The notes under the pieces: generated by a model
What the model saw: only the letters and a program-made list of their open reading frames with translations
The model's database searches: none
What the model was told of the DNA's origin: nothing
In this document: positions 58,888-64,000 of the stretch, in pieces
Layout of the letters: each line of letters begins with the position of its first letter
Position numbering within the stretch: the first letter of the stretch is position 1
Made by a program: the position numbers and the translations under genes
Source: an uncultured Dorea sp.
GTDB taxonomy: Bacteria; Bacillota; Clostridia; Lachnospirales; Lachnospiraceae
Assembly (NCBI GenBank): GCA_910589275.1
Contig: CAJUTH010000015.1
Location: 1 to 64,000 of the forward strand
Direction of reading: 5' to 3'
DNA length: 64,000 nt

Positions 58888-61800
58888 ATGTTATCAAAAT
58901 TCAGTGTAAAGAAGCCGTATACCGTCATAGTTGGCGTAGTGCTGATCATGATCCTTGGGTATGTGACGTTTACCAATATGACAGTGGATCTTCTGCCGAA
59001 TATGAATATGCCTTATGCAATTGTAATGACTACATATCCGGGAGCAAGTCCGGAGGAGGTTGAAGCTACGGTTACCAGACCTGTGGAACAGAGTATGGCA
59101 ACGATTAGTAATATCAAAGACATGATGTCTACTTCCAGTGAGAATGCTTCTATGGTTATGATGGAGTTTGAGCAGACGGCGAATATGGATTCCGTAACCA
59201 TTGAGATGCGGGAAAGCTTGGACCAGATTAAAGGGTATTGGCCGGAAGGAGTAGGGAATCCTATGATCCTGAAGCTGAATCCAAGTATGATGCCTGTGCT
59301 GATTGCGGGCGTCAGCGCCGGAGAAGGGACTCCGGCGAAGACCAGCAAGCTGATCGAGGAGCAGGTGGTTCCGGAGATTGAGAGCCTGGAGGGGGTTGCA
59401 TCTGTCACAACAATCGGAAGTATCGAAGAGACTGTAGAGGTGACGGTCAATGAGAAGAAGGTTGAAGAGCTGAGCGACGAAGTGACGGCTGAACTGGATC
59501 GGAAATTTGAAGAGGCAGAAGCGGCGCTTGCAGACGCCAAGGCGAAGGTAGAAAGCGGCAAGGCACAGCTTGCGGCCGGACAATCCCAGGCGGTGGGCCA
59601 GCTTGGGCAGGCGGAGGCTGAGATGTCGAAGAAGGCGGAAGAGCTAAAGCAGGCGCAGCTTGAGATTACAGAGCAGATGGCTGACTTAAATTATAGAGAA
59701 ACGCAGGCAGATCAGGGGCTTGCTCTAATAGTAATTAAGAAAGAAGCGGCGAAGGTGGAGCTTCAGGCATTGGAAGAGCTAAAGAAGAATGAGCAGGAGA
59801 CCAGACAGGCCTATGAAGCGCTTAAGCAGCTTCCGGAGCTAGATGAGGGACAGCAGGCGCAGTTGTCAGCGTTAGAAGAACTAGTAAAGAGACTGGATGA
59901 GTATGATACGAGCAAAGGGGAGCTGACGGAGGAAATTGCTGCGCTGGAACAGCAGGAGAAGGAGTTAAAAGCTGCCAAGCAGATGATCCCAGAGGGCAGA
60001 AACCAGCTTGAGGCTCTGCAGCAGCAGTTAAACACCGGCGCGCTTACCCTTGCAGAAGCCAGAGGGCAGATGGCGTCCGCGCAGATTCAGGCAACTCTGG
60101 GATTAAGCTCCGGCGGCGCCCAGCTTGCGGTAGGAGAGTCGGCTATCGCCCAGCAGGAGGCTCAAATGGAGTCTGCAAAGGAAGAGGCTTATGCGGGAGC
60201 GGATATGGGAGGCGTCTTAAATGTAGAGATGGTACAGACGCTTCTTGGGGCGCAGAATTTTGCGATGCCGGCCGGCTATGTGAAGGAAGACGGAATTGAT
60301 TATCTGGTGCGGATCGGCGATAAGTTTAAGAGCATTGACGATATCAGGGATCTGGTGCTTTTGGATATGGAGGACATGGATCCGGTGAAGCTATCCGATG
60401 TAGCGGATATACAGCTTGTCAATAATGCGGATGAGACCTATGCGAAGCTAAATGGCGAGACGGCTATGATGCTCAGCATTCAGAAGCAGACAGGGTATTC
60501 CACCGGAGACGTCAGCGACCGTGTGCTTGAGAAACTGGATGAGATGGAGAAGGATGACGAACTGGGGGTTAAATCAGTAACGCTGATGGACCAGGGTGTG
60601 TATATTGATTTGGTTGTAAGTTCTGTACTGCAGAATCTTTTATATGGCGCGGTGCTTGCGATCCTTATTCTGCTGGTTTTCCTGCGCAGCGCAAAATCCA
60701 CGCTGGTCATTGCATGCTCGATTCCGATCAGTATTCTGGCGGCGCTTGTAGCCATGTATTTTACAGGGATCACATTGAATGTGATCTCGCTGTCCGGCCT
60801 TGCGCTGGGCGTTGGCATGCTGGTAGATAATTCCATTGTGGTGATTGAAAATATTTACCGGATGCGGAATGAAGAAGGAGCCTCGGCACAGGAAGCGGCG
60901 ATACAGGGCGCCAAGCAGGTAGCCGGAGCGATTGCCGCCTCCACATTGACGACCATCTGTGTGTTTGCTCCGATTATATTTACAGAAGGCATAACCAGAC
61001 AATTATTTGTAGATATGGGGCTGACCATCGCATATTCGCTGCTGGCGAGCCTCCTTGTGGCCCTTACGGTAGTGCCGATGATGTCGGCGGGTCTTTTGAA
61101 AAAGACAGAGACCAAAGAATTCCGGTTTATGTTCCGGATTAAGGAAGCTTATGGGAGGCTGATCGGGCTGGCGCTTAAGGTAAAACCGGTTGTGTTAATC
61201 GGCGCGCTGGTAATCCTTGTTATAAGCGCAAAGCTTGCAGTTGCCAGAGGTACGGAATTTATGCCGGCAATGGAGAGTACGGAAGTAAGTATGACCCTTG
61301 AAATGGAGAAGGGAAGCACTCTGGATGAAACGGCGGCCGTTGCGGATGAGATTATGAAACGGGTGGGCAAACTGGAAGATATTGAAGATCTGGGGGCGAT
61401 GATTGGAAATACCAGCATGCTGAGCACAGACAGCAGTACGGAAACCGCACAGTTTTATGCAATTACGAAGGAAAAACCAAAGCTTAGCAACGATGAATTA
61501 AAAAAAGAGATTGAAAAGGTTACGAAGGATCTGGAAGGAGAACTTACGGTAAATATGTCATCCATGGACATGAGCGCCCTTGGAGATTCCGGGATTGTAG
61601 TTCGGATTAAGGGAAAGGATCTGGATACCCTCCAGAAGGTTTCAAAAGATGTGAAGAATATTGTAGAAGGGGTTGAGGGTACCCAGAATGTAGCCGATGG
61701 AACCGAGGATAATAATGAAGAACTCCGGGTTGTGGTCGATAAGGCGAAGGCTATGGCTCAGGGACTTACGGTCGCGCAGGTTTATCAGGAAATCTCAGGA

Positions 61801-62784
61801 CATATTTCTGACCCGCGCAGTACTACAGCGCTTTCTACCGATACCGATGAATATGATATCTATGTGATGGACGGTGCGGCGGATACTCTAACCAGAGACG
61901 GTATCCGAAATATGATACTTAATGTAACAGGACAAGATGGTACAAAGAAAGAGGTAAAGCTTGCAGATATTGCTGCTTTTGAGGATGCTTCGGGACTTCA
62001 GGCAATCAGCAGGATTAATCAGAACCGAACGATGTCTGTGTCGGCAGAAATCAAGGATGGGGACAATATTGGCCTTGTCAGCAGTAAGGTGACGAAAGAG
62101 CTTGATAAATATGATGCGCCGGAAGGTTATGAGATCGAGATGGCGGGCGAGGATGAGACCATCAACGAGGCGATGGTTGAAGTTTTGAAAATGCTGGCTC
62201 TTGCACTGGTGTTTATGTATCTGATCATGGTAGCGCAGTTTCAATCATTGCTGTCGCCATTCATTATTATGTTCACGGTGCCGCTTGCCTTTACCGGAGG
62301 TTTCTTAGGACTTTGGGTTACCGGCTCTGCAGTCAGCGTAATCTCGATGGTGGGCTTTGTTATGCTGTCAGGTATCATTGTAAATAATGGTATCGTGTTT
62401 GTGGATTATACGAATCAGCTCATCCGTGAGGGAATGCCCCAGCGGGAGGCGCTTACAGAAGCTGGGATTACAAGGCTTAGGCCGATCGTTATGACCGCTC
62501 TGACTACGATCTTGGGCCTTTCCACCATGGCGATCGGAGTCGGCATGGGCGCTGATATGGCAAGACCGATGGCGGTGGTGACTATTGGAGGTCTTCTGTA
62601 TGGAACACTGCTTACCCTGTTTGTAGTCCCTTGTATTTATGACCTGCTCCACAGAAAAGGATTTTGGAAAAAGAAAAAAGAATCTGTCTCTAAGAGGGTT
62701 GACGAAAGTGAAGATTTGGAAGATAATATAGAAGAAGAAATGTCAGAATCACTTGCGGACACTGTAGATGAAACCGAAGAATAG
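58888..62784 (+). CDS. RND-superfamily (AcrB/HAE1-like) transporter with a long coiled-coil insert
   Basis: The 1298-residue protein has the RND layout: helix 1 (about 12-32), a first outer domain, helices 2-7 with a GXXLGVGMLVDNSIVVIENIYR motif (Asp pair in helix 4), a second outer domain, and helices 8-12. The first outer domain begins LLPNMNMPYAIVMTTYPGASPEEVE. Residues 195-450 are an inserted Ala/Glu/Gln-rich coiled coil, so the protein is about 250 residues longer than AcrB. In Gram-positive cells no outer-membrane partner exists, and no adaptor gene is nearby. The ATG at 58888 follows AAAGAGG. The substrate is unknown; lipids or hydrophobic drugs are usual for relatives. Confidence 0.92.
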   Translation: MLSKFSVKKPYTVIVGVVLIMILGYVTFTNMTVDLLPNMNMPYAIVMTTYPGASPEEVEATVTRPVEQSMATISNIKDMMSTSSENASMVMMEFEQTANMDSVTIEMRESLDQIKGYWPEGVGNPMILKLNPSMMPVLIAGVSAGEGTPAKTSKLIEEQVVPEIESLEGVASVTTIGSIEETVEVTVNEKKVEELSDEVTAELDRKFEEAEAALADAKAKVESGKAQLAAGQSQAVGQLGQAEAEMSKKAEELKQAQLEITEQMADLNYRETQADQGLALIVIKKEAAKVELQALEELKKNEQETRQAYEALKQLPELDEGQQAQLSALEELVKRLDEYDTSKGELTEEIAALEQQEKELKAAKQMIPEGRNQLEALQQQLNTGALTLAEARGQMASAQIQATLGLSSGGAQLAVGESAIAQQEAQMESAKEEAYAGADMGGVLNVEMVQTLLGAQNFAMPAGYVKEDGIDYLVRIGDKFKSIDDIRDLVLLDMEDMDPVKLSDVADIQLVNNADETYAKLNGETAMMLSIQKQTGYSTGDVSDRVLEKLDEMEKDDELGVKSVTLMDQGVYIDLVVSSVLQNLLYGAVLAILILLVFLRSAKSTLVIACSIPISILAALVAMYFTGITLNVISLSGLALGVGMLVDNSIVVIENIYRMRNEEGASAQEAAIQGAKQVAGAIAASTLTTICVFAPIIFTEGITRQLFVDMGLTIAYSLLASLLVALTVVPMMSAGLLKKTETKEFRFMFRIKEAYGRLIGLALKVKPVVLIGALVILVISAKLAVARGTEFMPAMESTEVSMTLEMEKGSTLDETAAVADEIMKRVGKLEDIEDLGAMIGNTSMLSTDSSTETAQFYAITKEKPKLSNDELKKEIEKVTKDLEGELTVNMSSMDMSALGDSGIVVRIKGKDLDTLQKVSKDVKNIVEGVEGTQNVADGTEDNNEELRVVVDKAKAMAQGLTVAQVYQEISGHISDPRSTTALSTDTDEYDIYVMDGAADTLTRDGIRNMILNVTGQDGTKKEVKLADIAAFEDASGLQAISRINQNRTMSVSAEIKDGDNIGLVSSKVTKELDKYDAPEGYEIEMAGEDETINEAMVEVLKMLALALVFMYLIMVAQFQSLLSPFIIMFTVPLAFTGGFLGLWVTGSAVSVISMVGFVMLSGIIVNNGIVFVDYTNQLIREGMPQREALTEAGITRLRPIVMTALTTILGLSTMAIGVGMGADMARPMAVVTIGGLLYGTLLTLFVVPCIYDLLHRKGFWKKKKESVSKRVDESEDLEDNIEEEMSESLADTVDETEE

Positions 62785-62795
62785 AGAGGTATACT

Positions 62796-63335
62796 ATGAT
62801 CGACAAAGCCATCGAATTTGCTACGCGGGCCCATGAAGGCCAGTTCCGCAAAGGGTCTGCGCGTCCGTATATCCTTCACCCGATTGAAGTGGCGCATATT
62901 GTAGCTGCTATGACCGACGATGAAGAGGTAATCAGCGCCGCCTATCTCCATGACACAATTGAGGATTGTCCAGGTGTGACAAAGGAGCTTCTGGCAGAAG
63001 AATTTTCTCCCAGAGTGGCATGGATGGTTGCTCAGGAGAGTGAAGATAAGACTAAGACATGGATTGAGCGCAAGAATCATACAGTGTGTCATATTAAGGA
63101 TGCGGACGGTGATGTGCAAAAGATTGCACTGGCGGACAAATTGTCTAATATGAGAGACATTGACCGGGACTATCCGGTTGTCGGCGAAGAACTGTGGAAC
63201 AGATTCAGAATGAAGGATAAGGCTAAGATTGGGTGGTATTATAAGGGCGTCAGGAATGCATTGCGGGATGCTTTTGATGGAGAACCTGTGTATGAGGAAT
63301 ACTGCAGACTGATAAAGAGGAATTTTGGGGAATAA
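62796..63335 (+). CDS. HD-domain phosphohydrolase, Mesh1/SpoT-hydrolase-like
   Basis: The 179-residue protein has the HD pattern of ppGpp hydrolases: ATRAHEGQFRKGSARPYILHPIEVA, the HD pair in AAYLHDTIEDC, and KIALADKLSNMRDI. The synthetase domain is absent, so it resembles small alarmone hydrolases, though the substrate could be another nucleotide. It begins 11 bases after the RND gene and probably shares its transcript. Two hairpins follow. Confidence 0.85.
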   Translation: MIDKAIEFATRAHEGQFRKGSARPYILHPIEVAHIVAAMTDDEEVISAAYLHDTIEDCPGVTKELLAEEFSPRVAWMVAQESEDKTKTWIERKNHTVCHIKDADGDVQKIALADKLSNMRDIDRDYPVVGEELWNRFRMKDKAKIGWYYKGVRNALRDAFDGEPVYEEYCRLIKRNFGE

Positions 63336-63366
63336 AGGGTATATAGTTATTTTTCATGGCTTAGGG

Positions 63367-63433
63367 ATGCGCCGAACTGCGCATTTTATGAGAACAGATT
63401 GACGGAGCGGATAGGTAGATGCCGCTCCTTTTT
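63367..63433 (+). terminator. two hairpins after the HD gene
   Basis: ATGCGC/GCGCAT (63367-63384) is followed by TTTAT. GGAGCGG/CCGCTCC (63404-63428) is followed by TTTTT. The second is a standard terminator. Confidence 0.8.
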
Positions 63434-63487
63434 CTTGCAACGGTTTCCGATACGTTGTAAAATAGCACTATAAGGGGAGAGGCAGAG

Positions 63488-64000
63488 ATGATTATCAGTG
63501 CAAGCAGAAGAACGGACATTCCTGCCCTGTATCCGGAGTGGTTTATGAACCGGCTGCTGATGGGGGAGGTTCTCGTTCCTAATCCATACAATAGAAAAAA
63601 GGTCAGCAGGATAGAACTGTCCCGGGAGACAGTAGACTGCTTTGTTTTCTGGACAAAGAACCCAGAGCCCCTGCTCCCTTATTTGAAGAAGATTGATATG
63701 CTGGGGTATCCGTATTATTTTGAGATGACCATTACGGATTACAGAGAGGATCTAGAACCAGGCGTACCATCGACAGAGGAGGCTATGGCTACGTTTATGC
63801 TTCTTGGCGATCGTATTGGCCGGGAACGGATGGATCTTCGGTTTGATCCAATCATCATCAATGAGAAGTATTCGCTGGAATATCATTTGGAGCAGTTTGA
63901 GATGATGTGTAGCTGGCTCCATCCATATACAGATCGTTGTATCATCAGTTTTGTTGATTATTACAAAGGGAGTCCGTTTATGGAACTGGAGGCAGAAGAT
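63488..64000 (+). CDS. DUF1848 family protein, truncated by the window end
   Basis: An open frame starts at the ATG at 63488 (after GGGGAGAGG) and runs off the window with 171 codons read. It begins MIISASRRTDIPALYPEWFMNRL, with FVFWTKNPEPLLPYLKKID and MDLRFDPIIINEKYS following, which is the DUF1848 pattern. Members often carry cysteine clusters near the C terminus, which would lie beyond this window. The function is unknown. Confidence 0.85.
   Translation, partial: MIISASRRTDIPALYPEWFMNRLLMGEVLVPNPYNRKKVSRIELSRETVDCFVFWTKNPEPLLPYLKKIDMLGYPYYFEMTITDYREDLEPGVPSTEEAMATFMLLGDRIGRERMDLRFDPIIINEKYSLEYHLEQFEMMCSWLHPYTDRCIISFVDYYKGSPFMELEAED

Overview
The window looks like a chromosomal segment of a Gram-positive anaerobe of the Clostridia, most likely a gut Lachnospiraceae (inference). 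The support is oxygen-sensitive class III ribonucleotide reductase (nrdD, nrdG), ferredoxin-dependent 2-oxoacid oxidoreductase, a YlmC/YmxH-type sporulation protein, CarD, a DUF342/FapA protein, T-box and FMN riboswitch control, strong AGGAGG ribosome-binding sites, and no outer-membrane or respiratory-chain genes. There is no rRNA, phage, insertion sequence or CRISPR array. One tRNA (Pro-GGG) is present.

Layout. 0-6.7 kb: nrdD, thymidine kinase (opposite strand) and nrdG, a Gfo/Idh/MocA oxidoreductase, then an FMN riboswitch driving the riboflavin transporter ribU and a flavin-binding PPOX-like protein. 6.8-8.6 kb: an AAA-ATPase/PD-(D/E)XK gene broken by one in-frame TAG. 8.7-13.1 kb: GH36 alpha-galactosidase, an EamA transporter, and an overlapping carD-dtd pair. 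13.2-26.2 kb: an envelope/drug-response region, with TetR plus an ABC-2 exporter, then response regulator-kinase-ABC-permease followed by ABC-permease-response regulator-kinase. Each of the two ABC operons has a dyad operator and a structured leader. 26.3-30.1 kb: an AT-rich PTS operon whose antiterminator gene carries a nonsense codon and whose last gene is an alpha/beta hydrolase rather than a glycosidase. 30.3-36.5 kb: asparaginase, MarR/MATE, and an orphan LytTR-GHKL two-component system with a frameshifted partner gene. 36.5-40.2 kb: an isoleucine-type T-box, two 121-bp tandem repeats and a four-subunit 2-oxoacid:ferredoxin oxidoreductase. 40.2-46.7 kb: CbiMQO cobalt/nickel uptake, then an AraC regulator divergent from galK-galT. 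46.8-51.1 kb: ClC transporter, CapA-like protein, and a YefM-YoeB module lying between two copies of the tRNA-Pro 3' end plus terminator. 51.3-64 kb: an atypical DapB/carbamate-kinase-like pair, ylmC, nrdR, truA, DUF342, exonuclease III, a cysteine hydrolase, an SDR, a large RND transporter with a coiled-coil insert, an HD hydrolase, and the start of a DUF1848 gene.

Connections. NrdR (53.5 kb) probably represses nrdD through boxes at about 90-138. Alpha-galactosidase releases galactose for GalK-GalT, although the genes are 34 kb apart. The T-box reads as AUC (Ile), so the oxidoreductase should be switched on by isoleucine starvation. That suggests it runs in the biosynthetic, reductive-carboxylation direction on a branched-chain acyl-CoA or propionyl-CoA (inference). 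The most unusual items are this T-box/oxidoreductase unit, the DapB-like/carbamate-kinase-like pair with altered active-site motifs, the 90-bp inverted repeat in the second ABC leader, and the tRNA-end duplication around the toxin-antitoxin module.
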